A stretch of 52,848 nucleotides of DNA, taken from contig JAFOCI010000019.1 of assembly GCA_017381365.1 (NCBI GenBank), positions 1 to 52,848 of the forward strand. The letters run 5' to 3'. The first letter of the stretch is position 1; each line of letters opens with the position of its first letter. The DNA comes from Treponema sp. (GTDB lineage: Bacteria > Spirochaetota > Spirochaetia > Treponematales > Treponemataceae). Position numbers and translations under genes: made by a program. The notes below the pieces were generated by a model. It saw only the letters and a program-made list of their open reading frames with translations. It had not been told where the DNA came from and made no database searches. Below are positions 37,296 to 45,260 of the stretch, one piece after another.

Positions 37296-38713
37296 TTGAC
37301 ACCCTCACTTTGTAAATTAATGTCTATTACTTCATCTATTGAGTCTTTATCAACTTCAATGCGGTAGGTTAGCGGAATAACAGAAATTTGTTTATTCATT
37401 TTCTTTTGATAAGGATTTTGTATTGTATATATAAATACACCATTTCTTGTAAAGAAAACTCTATATATAAAATAAAAATCTTTCTTTTCTGTTGCTGCTA
37501 CCCATTCATTTCTTGTAATATTTACCGAGTCATACCATTCAGAATCTTTTATATTTGGAGAAGTGATGCGTCTAGTAGCCTTTACTTCAATATACTTTCC
37601 CATTTCAGCATATTCTTCTATATCGTCATCATCAATTGCCATAACAGATTGAATGTCGTAACCAAGTCCTTTTTGTTTTCCAAACAAAATTACTTTATTT
37701 GTCAAACGAGGATTATATTTTTCTACACGTTCTTTTTCATAATTGAATACGAAATTTTCCCCTTCATCACCTAGTTCAACAGTACTACCAAAAATTTTAT
37801 AACCTGTGTTTGTTTTATTTTCTATAGAAAGAGAATCTATTTTTGTTTCAAAAGAATTTGCAACATCACTTAATTTTCCATAATACTCATTCCATCTAAA
37901 TTGCAAGTTTTTAAAATGCTCAGAATCTGATATATCAGATTTATCAAATTTAAATAAGAGGTCGCTATTCCATTCCTTCGAAAATAATTCTATAGCATTC
38001 TGTTCTTTGTGATTTAAATGTACAATTTTCTTACCATCAATATAAATTAAATTTGCAAGTTCCAAATAATTTAATTGCTCATTGATATGCTGATATTTTT
38101 TTGAATCTGCTTCATTCCCCTCAATTTCTCTATATATATCAGCTTTTTTATCTTTTTCTATAAAATCTAAAACCTCAGAAACAGACGCATTTCGTTGTAG
38201 TACATCAAGAGAATTTAGTATGTATACTCCAATATCGCGTTTTGTTAGATTTAACTTTCTTTTTTCAGCTTCTTCTAAAACTTTTACTACGTAACAATTT
38301 GCTCGAATACTAATTCCGTCTTCTAGTCTTTGAGATACTGTATTTATCTTCTGCATTACATTGGGAAACTGCATTTTATAACAAATATCCTTAAAAAAAG
38401 CAGGAATATCACCGTCTGCCAAAAATTTCCGAGTGCGTTCAGAACAATAGACCTTACCATCCGACGAATAAACATACATACCGAAAAGTTTTCCTGCAAT
38501 TTCAGTTCTATGATTATCAAGGGTTTTCTTTTCTCTAGAAGAACTTGGTAAATATTGAATCAAATTACTATTAAACATGTTCTCAAATTTTTCTTTTTCA
38601 ACTGGGCAAATATCACTTATTACTTTTGCATAAGCTGGCAACATATCTTCTAACTGAGACTGAGCCTTTCCACGTATAATATCACAACGATATTGTTTTT
38701 TTACATCATACAT
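37292..38713 (-). CDS. Putative restriction endonuclease with NO VEIN/DUF3883-like nuclease domain
   Basis: This 473-residue protein is encoded between two C5 methyltransferases. Residues 1-300 are mainly helical, with a winged-helix-like stretch around 155-235 (LNLTKRDIGVYILNSLDVLQ to LIYIDGKKIVHLN). The C-terminal domain (about 310-440) matches the NO VEIN/DUF3883 pattern: Glu319 in GDEGEN, then the PD-(D/E)XK core with Asp353 (GLGYDI) and Glu376-Val-Lys378 (IEVKAT), followed by NITRNEWVAATEKKDFYFIY. GGAGGA lies ahead of the ATG, inside the end of methyltransferase 1 (eight-base overlap). Context makes it the endonuclease; a modification-dependent nuclease is the alternative. Confidence 0.78.
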   Translation of the reverse strand: MYDVKKQYRCDIIRGKAQSQLEDMLPAYAKVISDICPVEKEKFENMFNSNLIQYLPSSSREKKTLDNHRTEIAGKLFGMYVYSSDGKVYCSERTRKFLADGDIPAFFKDICYKMQFPNVMQKINTVSQRLEDGISIRANCYVVKVLEEAEKRKLNLTKRDIGVYILNSLDVLQRNASVSEVLDFIEKDKKADIYREIEGNEADSKKYQHINEQLNYLELANLIYIDGKKIVHLNHKEQNAIELFSKEWNSDLLFKFDKSDISDSEHFKNLQFRWNEYYGKLSDVANSFETKIDSLSIENKTNTGYKIFGSTVELGDEGENFVFNYEKERVEKYNPRLTNKVILFGKQKGLGYDIQSVMAIDDDDIEEYAEMGKYIEVKATRRITSPNIKDSEWYDSVNITRNEWVAATEKKDFYFIYRVFFTRNGVFIYTIQNPYQKKMNKQISVIPLTYRIEVDKDSIDEVIDINLQSEGVK

Positions 38714-39770
38714 CTATTTGTCCTCCTTCAAGTAATTTTTTCATTTGTTTTGCAATTTCTTCAGCCATTAACGGGGGCACGGCATTTCCAACCTGTCTAA
38801 GCTGGCTTCCTTGTTTTCCCAAAAAAACAAAATCATCTGGAAATGATTGAATTCTAGCACTTTCCCTTACGGTCGGAACACGATTATATTCATAATGAAA
38901 ATGATGATTATGCCCACAATCAATTGTAAAACTTGGCTTTGTACTATCAAGCCGAGTCCAAGCAATGTGAACTTTTCTAGTATTTTGTAACTCCAGTGGT
39001 AAATTTTTATAATTTCCACCATCAGGTACTAAAGAAATAATTCTTTTTGTTTGTTCTGTATGTAGTGTAATTCGATGATTGTATAAGCCTTTTGCATTTT
39101 CTCGCATAGTTTTTTGGTATTCTGATTGAGGCTCAAGAGGATATTTATCCCCATCAGTAATTGTTTTATCTGGTAAATCTGATATAGCTTCTTTTGATGT
39201 AATCCTATTTTTTACAGTAGAATGAGGATATTTAAATTCCATTCCATCCTTAAAGCCGACAAAAACAGCTCTTCTGCGATTTTGAGGTACACCATAATCA
39301 GAAGCAGTGAGAATTCTATAAACAACTTTATATCCCAAATCAGAAAAATCCTTAACAATAGAATCTTTTACAATACCTTCGCCTATAGAAAGAATGTTAG
39401 GAACATTTTCCATCATAAAAGCTTTTGGTTTGTAGTATTCTACAAAACGAACAAAGTTCTTATACAGCTTATTTCTTTCATCATCAACAATTCTTTTTCC
39501 AGCTACTGAAAATCCTTGGCAAGGTGGTCCGCCAATAATTAAATCCACATTTTTGCCATTAAGTTCTTTTTCTATTTCTTCAGGATTAAGGGTAGATAAA
39601 TCTGCACAAATGCCTTTTGAGTTTTTATGATTGTAATTGAAAGTAGTAATTGCATCTTGCCAAGCATCAATTCCTAGCAAAACATTAAATCCTGCCTTTT
39701 CGAAACCTAGAGAAAGTCCCCCACAACCACAAAATAAATCAATGCAATTCAATGACTCATTTATACCCAT
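38706..39770 (-). CDS. DNA cytosine-C5 methyltransferase 1 of the restriction operon
   Basis: This 354-residue Dcm-like enzyme has motif I DLFCGCGGLSLGF (11-23), motif IV GGPPCQGFSVAG with catalytic Cys84, ENVP (121), QNRRR, a target-recognition region, RESARIQSFPDDF and GNAVPP near the C-terminus. It is clearly different from methyltransferase 2, so the pair may methylate opposite strands of an asymmetric site. It is first in the operon; a promoter-like pair (TGTAAA/TATTAT) ends six bases before its ATG. Confidence 0.93.
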   Translation of the reverse strand: MGINESLNCIDLFCGCGGLSLGFEKAGFNVLLGIDAWQDAITTFNYNHKNSKGICADLSTLNPEEIEKELNGKNVDLIIGGPPCQGFSVAGKRIVDDERNKLYKNFVRFVEYYKPKAFMMENVPNILSIGEGIVKDSIVKDFSDLGYKVVYRILTASDYGVPQNRRRAVFVGFKDGMEFKYPHSTVKNRITSKEAISDLPDKTITDGDKYPLEPQSEYQKTMRENAKGLYNHRITLHTEQTKRIISLVPDGGNYKNLPLELQNTRKVHIAWTRLDSTKPSFTIDCGHNHHFHYEYNRVPTVRESARIQSFPDDFVFLGKQGSQLRQVGNAVPPLMAEEIAKQMKKLLEGGQIDV

Positions 39771-39805
39771 TCAGAAATAATAGCATTTTACGAAATAAAT
39801 TTACA
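39771..39805 (-). promoter_or_regulatory. Promoter of the restriction-modification operon
   Basis: On the minus strand TGTAAA (39805-39800) and TATTAT (39782-39777) are 17 bases apart, with six bases between the -10 box and the methyltransferase ATG. No Shine-Dalgarno motif is present, so the message would be leaderless. The -35 is only a moderate match. Confidence 0.45.
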
Positions 39806-40036
39806 GTATCAGGTTCATCTCCTTCCGCTGATACTACCGTAAAAATCGCAAAAGTCCTTCACGTCTCCGTGGAATACCTAGTAACGGGACAAAATCAAGC
39901 TCTGAAAAATGAAGGCATCGATATCAAAAAATACAAAGAATATTCCGACCTGATTGCAAAACTAGACACACTGAACGAAAATCAAAAAGACCTCGTAAAA
40001 ACAATCGTAACGCAAATGACCGAATGGAAAGGTTAA
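39790..40036 (+). pseudogene. C-terminal half of an XRE-family regulator
   Basis: The plus strand reads SGSSPSADTTVKIAKVLHVS VEYLVTG, the second half of an XRE helix-turn-helix domain and its linker. A C-terminal tail with LDTLNENQKDLVKTIVTQMT follows, like the tails of regulators 1 and 2. The first 30 or so residues are missing: upstream lies the start of methyltransferase 1 on the other strand. The gene was probably cut when the restriction module arrived. A long hairpin (40046-40124) follows. Confidence 0.75.
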
Positions 40037-40045
40037 GGCAGAAAT

Positions 40046-40124
40046 AAACAAACAGATTTCCCCAGAACTAACGTTCTTCGCATCTTTCGTGAGCATCGTT
40101 AGATGCGAACAAATCCGTTTGTTT
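40046..40124 (+). terminator. Long imperfect hairpin after the regulator remnant
   Basis: AAACAAACAGATTT (40046-40059) pairs with AAATCCGTTTGTTT (40111-40124) with one mismatch. TTCGCATCT (40077-40085) pairs with AGATGCGAA (40101-40109) inside it. A T-rich stretch follows on the plus strand. It is probably the old terminator of the disrupted regulator. Confidence 0.55.
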
Positions 40125-40166
40125 TCTTTCGAGTCTTTGAGAATCTTTTCTACCGATTTATCACAA

Positions 40167-40382
40167 TCACTTCACCTTCCACCCAACCATTCCCTTTCCT
40201 TCACTTGAGAACACCACACCAACTTTAAGCATCTTCTTTCCACTCACTGCAAATCGGTCACAGTAACCGTTGGCGTCAATCTGCTTCAAGGCATCTTCTG
40301 CCACTTCTTCAAACGAGCGGCCTTTGTCCATTTTCAGTTCAAAAATAAAAACGCTGTCTTTTGTGTGAAACTGCGTAAGCAT
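40167..40382 (-). pseudogene. C-terminal fragment of an AAA-ATPase-like/PD-(D/E)XK (DUF1703-type) protein
   Basis: This 71-codon piece reads DSVFIFELKMDKGRSFEEVA, then ALKQIDANGYCDRFAVSGKK and MLKVGVVFSSEGKGMVGWKV. That is the nuclease-like end (with the E-x-K core FELK) of a family whose intact members are about 500 residues and begin with an AAA ATPase. The ATPase part is missing; 25 bases upstream lies the end of radA. It is likely a relic. Confidence 0.75.
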
Positions 40383-40407
40383 AGCAGTTTTATATTTTAT
40401 GAAATAT

Positions 40408-41760
40408 TTACCCGAAAACCGACTTTATGAGGGAAGAAATGTCTTTTACTTGTAGAACTCCTGGATTTTTTTCGCTGGCGTAAATATGGGTAAAGCCCAG
40501 GTTTTCGGCAGTTTTGGCGCGAGGTTTGATTTTTGGAACTGTTCGGATTTCGCCGGCAAGACTAAGCTCTCCAAAAATTGCAGTTCCGACTTTTACAGGT
40601 AAATCTGTGCGGGCAGAATACATGGCAACTGCCAATGCTGCGTCTACAGCACTTTCGCTAAGACGAATTCCCCCGGCAACATTTATATAAATATCCTGAC
40701 CAAGAAATTTAATGCCAACCCGCTTTTCCAGAATTGCAGCCACACGACTAACACGGGCAGAATCAATTTTATCGCTGAAAACCCGGGAAATGGCAGCTTT
40801 TGCAGGAGCCGTAAGAGCCTGAATTTCTACCATAAAAACCCGATTGCCTTCAAACACTGCTGCACAGGCAACTCCTGCCGGCTGAACTTCGCGACGCTCA
40901 GAAAGAAACATTGTTGCTGGATTAAGCACTGGCTCCAGACCTTTTTCCGTCATGTTAAAAATGCCAAGCTCATCAACTGAACCAAAACGATTTTTCTGAG
41001 CATGAAGAAAACGAACATCATCGCTGTTGCGTTCAAAGGAAATAACTGTATCTACCATGTGTTCAAGAGTTTTTGGTCCTGCAATTGTTCCTTCTTTTGT
41101 TATGTGGGCAGTCATTATCAAAACGGAATCCCGATTTTTAACCCAGCCAACAAGTTCGTTTGCACAGTATTTAAGCTGATTTACAGTTCCTGGAACCAGG
41201 CCAGCTTCTGCGGAATAAACAGTCTGGATTGAATCTATAATTACGAAAACTGGATTGATTTTATCCAGCGAATCAAGAATATCTTCAAGGCGCATTGTGC
41301 AGAGAACTTCGATGCCTTTGCAGTTTAACAGGAGCCTGTCTGCCCTGTCTTTTATTTGTGCGGCGGATTCTTCGCCGGAAATGTACAGAATTTTGCCAGG
41401 AAAATTTTGTGCCATTTTTGATGCAGCCTGTATCAATAAAGTTGATTTTCCGATTCCAGGTTCGCCGCCAATCATTACGGCAGACCGTTTTGTTGCGCCA
41501 CCACCAAGAACCCGGTCAAATTCTTCTATTCCTGTGGTAAATCTTGATGTATCCTGCGCACTGATTGATTCCAATGGCACAGCCTTTGCTTTTTCGCTTA
41601 CAGAGTTGCCTTTGCCTGCAGGAGAAACAGCGGAACTGTCTACAATACATTCTTCCATGCTGTTCCATTCGCCACATTCAGGGCATCGGCCTAACCAGCG
41701 GGGCTGCGTATAACTGCAGCTTGAACATTTGTATACTATTGAGCCGTTTTTCTTTGCCAT
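40408..41760 (-). CDS. radA: DNA repair protein RadA/Sms
   Basis: RadA is a RecA-like helicase that aids branch migration in recombination. The 450 residues start with a four-Cys zinc finger (CSSCSYTQPRWLGRCPECG). They contain a Walker A GGEPGIGKST (near 97), a Walker B-like VFVIIDSIQTVYS, the RadA motif KNRFG, and a Lon-protease-like C-domain (DIYINVAGGIRLSESAVDAA, then IFGELSLAGEIRTVPKI). AGGAATTCCT precedes the ATG. A TATAAT (41809-41804) about 40 bases upstream is its probable -10, with a weak -35. Confidence 0.97.
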   Translation of the reverse strand: MAKKNGSIVYKCSSCSYTQPRWLGRCPECGEWNSMEECIVDSSAVSPAGKGNSVSEKAKAVPLESISAQDTSRFTTGIEEFDRVLGGGATKRSAVMIGGEPGIGKSTLLIQAASKMAQNFPGKILYISGEESAAQIKDRADRLLLNCKGIEVLCTMRLEDILDSLDKINPVFVIIDSIQTVYSAEAGLVPGTVNQLKYCANELVGWVKNRDSVLIMTAHITKEGTIAGPKTLEHMVDTVISFERNSDDVRFLHAQKNRFGSVDELGIFNMTEKGLEPVLNPATMFLSERREVQPAGVACAAVFEGNRVFMVEIQALTAPAKAAISRVFSDKIDSARVSRVAAILEKRVGIKFLGQDIYINVAGGIRLSESAVDAALAVAMYSARTDLPVKVGTAIFGELSLAGEIRTVPKIKPRAKTAENLGFTHIYASEKNPGVLQVKDISSLIKSVFG

Positions 41761-42112
41761 AGGAATTCCTGTTGTCTGGATAATTTTTGTTTTTCGTACA
41801 CATATTATATAGTGAAAAAATTAAGAATTCTGCAATGCGGCAGCGGAAAAAAATGATTTTTTTTTGAAAAAAACTGTGACGGGAGGATGAGACCGCGCCA
41901 AGACTGGAAGGGTTGCGCAGCAAGACAAAGGGGCTGTCCCAATAAGTTTGCATTACGGTGGTTGAGTTTATCGAAACCACCACATTTAGTGTAGCAGTCA
42001 TTTCGACGAGCTCAATGAGCGCTACACACATTACTTTTAGGACAGCCCCTTTGGCCAAGCGTTAGCGGGCCCTGGAAGGCTTGTTGCCAACAGAACCTGC
42101 GCCAAAAAAAAA
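41761..42112. other. Intergenic region with GC-rich repeat interrupted by a MITE
   Basis: This 352-base gap holds the radA leader and -10 box, then a GC-rich non-coding stretch (about 41880-42110) that is split by MITE copy B at 41930-42049. No gene is visible. The GC-rich halves on either side (for example CGCGCCAAGACTGGAAGG and GGGCCCTGGAAGGCTTG) share the word CTGGAAGG and may be one older repeat. Confidence 0.6.
41930..42049 (+). mobile_element. MITE-like palindromic element, copy B
   Basis: This 120-bp copy has perfect ten-base terminal inverted repeats GGGGCTGTCC/GGACAGCCCC, extended by AAA/TTT. Inside are the GGTGGTT/AACCACC stem and the GTGTAGC/GCTACAC stem. Compared with copy A it lacks the innermost TTCTGAGCTTGTCGAAGGG module. 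It has no coding capacity and is inserted in a GC-rich repeat. Confidence 0.85.
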
Positions 42113-43015
42113 TTATAATCTAGTTGCTTCTACTTCGTCGTGGAGCTTTCCAAGCATATCCATAATTCCGTCGATAGTTTTCTGTTTTGGATCTGGTTCA
42201 TCAGCTGGAAGAGAATCCAAAATTGATTTGCGATATTCCTTACAGTCTACAACTGGATGAGCAGTAAGAATAAGCTTGTCTTCTGTTACAAGGTCTGCAA
42301 GCATATCTTCTGGATTTTCTGGATTTATGCGGAGACAGTTTCCGTTGATTGCCACTGGCAGAACGATGTCAAAAAGGCGGAGGTAACTGTCGATTTCGCG
42401 AAGACCTTTTTTTGTTTCTGGATGACCAGGACGATAGCGGGTGCCGCTTGGAAAAACAAGAACAACCTGTCCCCGTTTTTTACAGTCATCCATTGCGCGC
42501 ATTGCAGCCAGATTGATTGTGCGGGCTTTCTTTTCTTCTGACTTTTTTTCTTCTTCGCTGATGTCTGATTCTGTTGCTTTATCCAAAGAACGAGTTGGAT
42601 AAATTACAACTCGAGTAAAACCTTCAGTCCAAATGCGAACAGCCGGACTTGCTTCATTCAATTTCATTCCTGCTACAGCTACAATTCGTTCAGAAAAATC
42701 CTTTGACCAGTCTTCGCCATGCATTTTAAGAAGATAAATGATTGCTGGAAGATCAAGGTTTGTGTAATGCTCCATAAGAATCAAGCCGCGTTTGCCTTCT
42801 TTTGTAACAGCATCGTAAAATGCCTTGAAATTTTCTACGTTGCCAAGTCCTGAACCTGGAAGGAAATTTTCTTTTAAAATAATTTCCATATATTTTGTAA
42901 GATCTTTGTTTGCTTCCTGATATACGTTTGTGCTATCAATTTTTGCAGGGGCTTTTGAATACTGCATCATCTCCTGAAAGTATTTTCCGTAAACCTCTCT
43001 TAACTGCTTTCCCAT
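42113..43015 (-). CDS. Glycerolipid acyltransferase (PlsC-like)
   Basis: This 300-residue protein has the acyltransferase block I HX4D as EHYTNLD (about 122-128), a catalytic pair for acyl transfer to a glycerophosphate-type acceptor. It also has a later block, VVLVFPSGTRYRPGHPETKK, resembling the FPEGTR motif that binds the phosphate. It is probably a phospholipid-synthesis enzyme at the membrane; substrate and exact step are not shown. GGAG lies seven bases before the ATG, and a strong promoter stands about 70 bases upstream. Confidence 0.82.
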   Translation of the reverse strand: MGKQLREVYGKYFQEMMQYSKAPAKIDSTNVYQEANKDLTKYMEIILKENFLPGSGLGNVENFKAFYDAVTKEGKRGLILMEHYTNLDLPAIIYLLKMHGEDWSKDFSERIVAVAGMKLNEASPAVRIWTEGFTRVVIYPTRSLDKATESDISEEEKKSEEKKARTINLAAMRAMDDCKKRGQVVLVFPSGTRYRPGHPETKKGLREIDSYLRLFDIVLPVAINGNCLRINPENPEDMLADLVTEDKLILTAHPVVDCKEYRKSILDSLPADEPDPKQKTIDGIMDMLGKLHDEVEATRL

Positions 43016-43081
43016 TGATTTTCTCCTGACAAAAAACTCCTATTTTGCGAGATTGTTTTTCATAACTCTCTAAAGTATTTT

Positions 43082-43110
43082 ATCTTACGTCCAAAAATAT
43101 CAGATGTCAA
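43082..43110 (-). promoter_or_regulatory. Promoter of the acyltransferase gene
   Basis: On the minus strand a perfect TTGACA (43110-43105) and TAAGAT (43087-43082) are 17 bases apart. The divergent HAD gene may use TTGAAA (43114-43119) with TATGAT (43135-43140), but that 15-base spacing is short. Confidence 0.7.
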
Positions 43111-43167
43111 CGGTTGAAAATTAAAGTAGAATAATATGATAGAAACTATTATTACGGTTAGATTTGT

Positions 43168-43854
43168 ATGCATATTGAACATTTGATTTTTGATTTGGAC
43201 AATACTCTGTATCCGGCGACGGCGGAAATGGATGCTGGAATTCATGACAGGATGATGGAATGTGTTGCAGCTTTTTTTGGAGTTTCTCTGGAAAAAGCGG
43301 CTGAAATGAAAAAAATCAATATTCAGAAATTTTCTACGACTTTGGAATGGATTCGGCATGAAGGTTTTACAGATGTTGAAGGATTTTTTGCAAAAGTACA
43401 TCCTGAAAATGAAGTTGATGAACTGAAGCATGACGAAAATCTTAGGCCGTTTCTTGAATCAATAAAAATTCCAAAAATTATTTTGACAAATTCGCCTAGA
43501 GAACATGCGGAACGTGTTCTTGCCAGACTGAATGTAAGAGACTTATTTGACTGCATTTGCGACATTCGCGACTGCCAGCTTTTGGGAAAACCGTATGAAG
43601 AAGCGTACAGAATTGCATTGAAAATGTGCGGAGGAACCGTTGAAAATTCGATTTTTCTAGATGACATGCAGAAATATACAGACGGTTTTGCCTCAATGGG
43701 AGGAACAGCAGTTCTTGTTGGTGAAAAGAACGGCAAACCGCTTAGTGAAGATTCTGCAGCCGCTTTTAAAGGATTTGCAAAACATCCTGGCCGAACGTTT
43801 AAAATTAAATCGATTTACCAGCTTAAAGATGTACTTGCAGAGATACGATGTTAG
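43168..43854 (+). CDS. HAD-superfamily hydrolase, pyrimidine 5'-nucleotidase-like
   Basis: This 228-residue protein has the four HAD motifs: I FDLDNTLYP (nucleophile and acid Asp), II IILTNSPREHA, III GKPYEEAYRIAL (Lys) and IV IFLDDMQKY. The DLDNTLYP opening is shared with pyrimidine 5'-nucleotidase-like members, which often act on nucleotides or sugar phosphates; the substrate is unproven. The ribosome-binding site is weak. Its stop codon TAG interlocks with the TAA of the convergent methyltransferase gene. Confidence 0.85.
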   Translation: MHIEHLIFDLDNTLYPATAEMDAGIHDRMMECVAAFFGVSLEKAAEMKKINIQKFSTTLEWIRHEGFTDVEGFFAKVHPENEVDELKHDENLRPFLESIKIPKIILTNSPREHAERVLARLNVRDLFDCICDIRDCQLLGKPYEEAYRIALKMCGGTVENSIFLDDMQKYTDGFASMGGTAVLVGEKNGKPLSEDSAAAFKGFAKHPGRTFKIKSIYQLKDVLAEIRC

Positions 43855-44846
43855 TTTTGGGAAATTTTCTGACAATGAATCCAGGTAAGCTCGTGCTTGT
43901 TGTAATTCAGATGAACTATGCGGCTGCCTGGAATTTCTGCAAACTGGCGGATTACGTCCCATTCTGGTTCGCCCTGCATCTTAATTGTGCAAATCATATT
44001 GCGGACAAGGCCGCTTTCCAGCCATTCTTTTACCCATTTTAATAGACGCTCTGGATAACAGATTACGTCGCTGAAAACCCAGTCGCAATAACCTATATCT
44101 TTTGGTTTTAATGTAAATGCGTCGTGAGCCTGAAAAGTTACCAGCGGATTCTGCATCAGTTCTGGCGCAAGCTCTGCACGGTCAACTGCATAAACTCGGG
44201 CGCCAAGTCCTGCTAAAACCCAGGTCCAGCCGCCGGGGCAAGCTCCAGCTTCAAAACAACGTTCACCTTCTTTTGGGAGCGGTGTGCCGTTTAAAAGATT
44301 TGCCATTGTAAGACTTTCCTGAATTTTTAAGTAGGCCCGGCTTGGTGGATTTTCGTGGTCTTCTTCAAATACGATTTGTCCGGCTGGAATTGCACTGGAG
44401 GTTTTGGCGCTGCAAATCATTGAACGGTCCGTAATCAACGTATAAAGCCCGATTGGCGAATTTGGGATTTTTACTGGAAATTTGCGAACTTTTAGATTTA
44501 CATACGGCAATTTTTCCTGAATAAGATTTGCGCGGCGGAAAAACTGATACTGATACGGTGCCCAGCTGCGCTGAATTTCTTTTAGAGCAGTGGCAGCCTC
44601 GCCGATAGATTCAAAATTGATAATCATTGGTTCCAGCATTGTAGAACGGGACCAGTAAGGTAAATCATTTTCATCTTTTACGTTTTCTATTGGAAAATCT
44701 GCATAATACAAAAGGTCGCCATAAACAGCTGTTGGTTTTGAATTAAAATTAAGCCGCCCCGCAAGTTCTGTCTTTAACATTCCAGACATTTCTGGATATG
44801 CAAGGAATGCGGCCCCCGAAAGTTTTTCTATTTTATTATCTGGCAT
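43851..44846 (-). CDS. RlmM/FtsJ-like RNA methyltransferase
   Basis: This 331-residue protein has a C-terminal Rossmann domain: SRAYLKIQES, then the SAM motif FEAGACPGGWTWVLAGLGAR and VYAVDRAELAP. The DVICYPERLLKWVKEWL and CTIKMQG strands resemble those of the 23S rRNA C2498 ribose methyltransferase RlmM. The N-terminal half would be the RNA-binding part. The substrate is inferred by similarity. Its start lies within the end of the PilZ gene (19-base overlap), so the pair is one transcript. Confidence 0.8.
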   Translation of the reverse strand: MPDNKIEKLSGAAFLAYPEMSGMLKTELAGRLNFNSKPTAVYGDLLYYADFPIENVKDENDLPYWSRSTMLEPMIINFESIGEAATALKEIQRSWAPYQYQFFRRANLIQEKLPYVNLKVRKFPVKIPNSPIGLYTLITDRSMICSAKTSSAIPAGQIVFEEDHENPPSRAYLKIQESLTMANLLNGTPLPKEGERCFEAGACPGGWTWVLAGLGARVYAVDRAELAPELMQNPLVTFQAHDAFTLKPKDIGYCDWVFSDVICYPERLLKWVKEWLESGLVRNMICTIKMQGEPEWDVIRQFAEIPGSRIVHLNYNKHELTWIHCQKISQN

Positions 44847-45220
44847 ACGGAATCACTTATTTCGTTATCTAAATCATCTGATGTTGAATCAATATGAAGC
44901 TGTTCAACGTATTCTGCAAGGCGCGAATAATCTGTTGAAGGAAGAATTTTAAACCCAATTTCAGTGGTTTTTCCGTCTTCGCTTTCTTTTACCCATTGAG
45001 GATGACACAATAATGTAAGATAACCTTCAGAAGCTGCTCTGGCAAATGTAATTTTTGCTTCATAATCAGTATCCATATCAACGGAAACTGCAAACTGGTA
45101 GCAAATCTTACATCCTTCCCGACTGATATTTTCCAGGATTCCTGGCAACGCACAAATATCTGCTGCCATAAATCTGCCCATATCATCAAAGCGCTGCGAA
45201 AGTCTTTCTTTCGAATTCAT
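44828..45220 (-). CDS. PilZ-domain protein
   Basis: PilZ domains bind cyclic di-GMP. The protein has the arginine-type motif RFDDMGR (R-x5-R, slightly different from the usual RxxxR) near the N-terminus, followed by ENISREGC, matching (D/N)xSxxG, and the barrel strands (VDMDTDYEAKITFARA, then GFKILPSTDYSRLAEYVEQL). From the ATG at 45220 it has 130 residues. ATGs further upstream overlap the promoter -10 box and are unlikely. In spirochaetes such proteins affect motility or virulence; that role is not shown here. Confidence 0.72.
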   Translation of the reverse strand: MNSKERLSQRFDDMGRFMAADICALPGILENISREGCKICYQFAVSVDMDTDYEAKITFARAASEGYLTLLCHPQWVKESEDGKTTEIGFKILPSTDYSRLAEYVEQLHIDSTSDDLDNEISDSVCQIIK

Positions 45221-45230
45221 AGATTTCTTC

Positions 45231-45259
45231 ATTATAAAGATTTTGCAACTATGCGACAA
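45231..45259 (-). promoter_or_regulatory. Promoter of the PilZ-methyltransferase pair
   Basis: On the minus strand TTGTCG (45259-45254) and TATAAT (45236-45231) are 17 bases apart. Ten bases separate the -10 box from the ATG at 45220, so the leader would be only a few bases long and contains no Shine-Dalgarno motif. Confidence 0.6.
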
Positions 45260-45260
45260 G

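Noticed and set aside
40046..40124. Integron attC-like site (inverted CTAACG/CGTTAG inside a long hairpin)
   Set aside because: The right side fits GTTRRRY but the left side does not fit RYYYAAC, there is no array and no integrase. A terminator of the broken regulator explains it better.
43060..43431. Minus-strand open frame overlapping the HAD hydrolase start
   Set aside because: It is antisense to the HAD motifs, rich in Phe/Ile/Asn, and spans the divergent promoter region.
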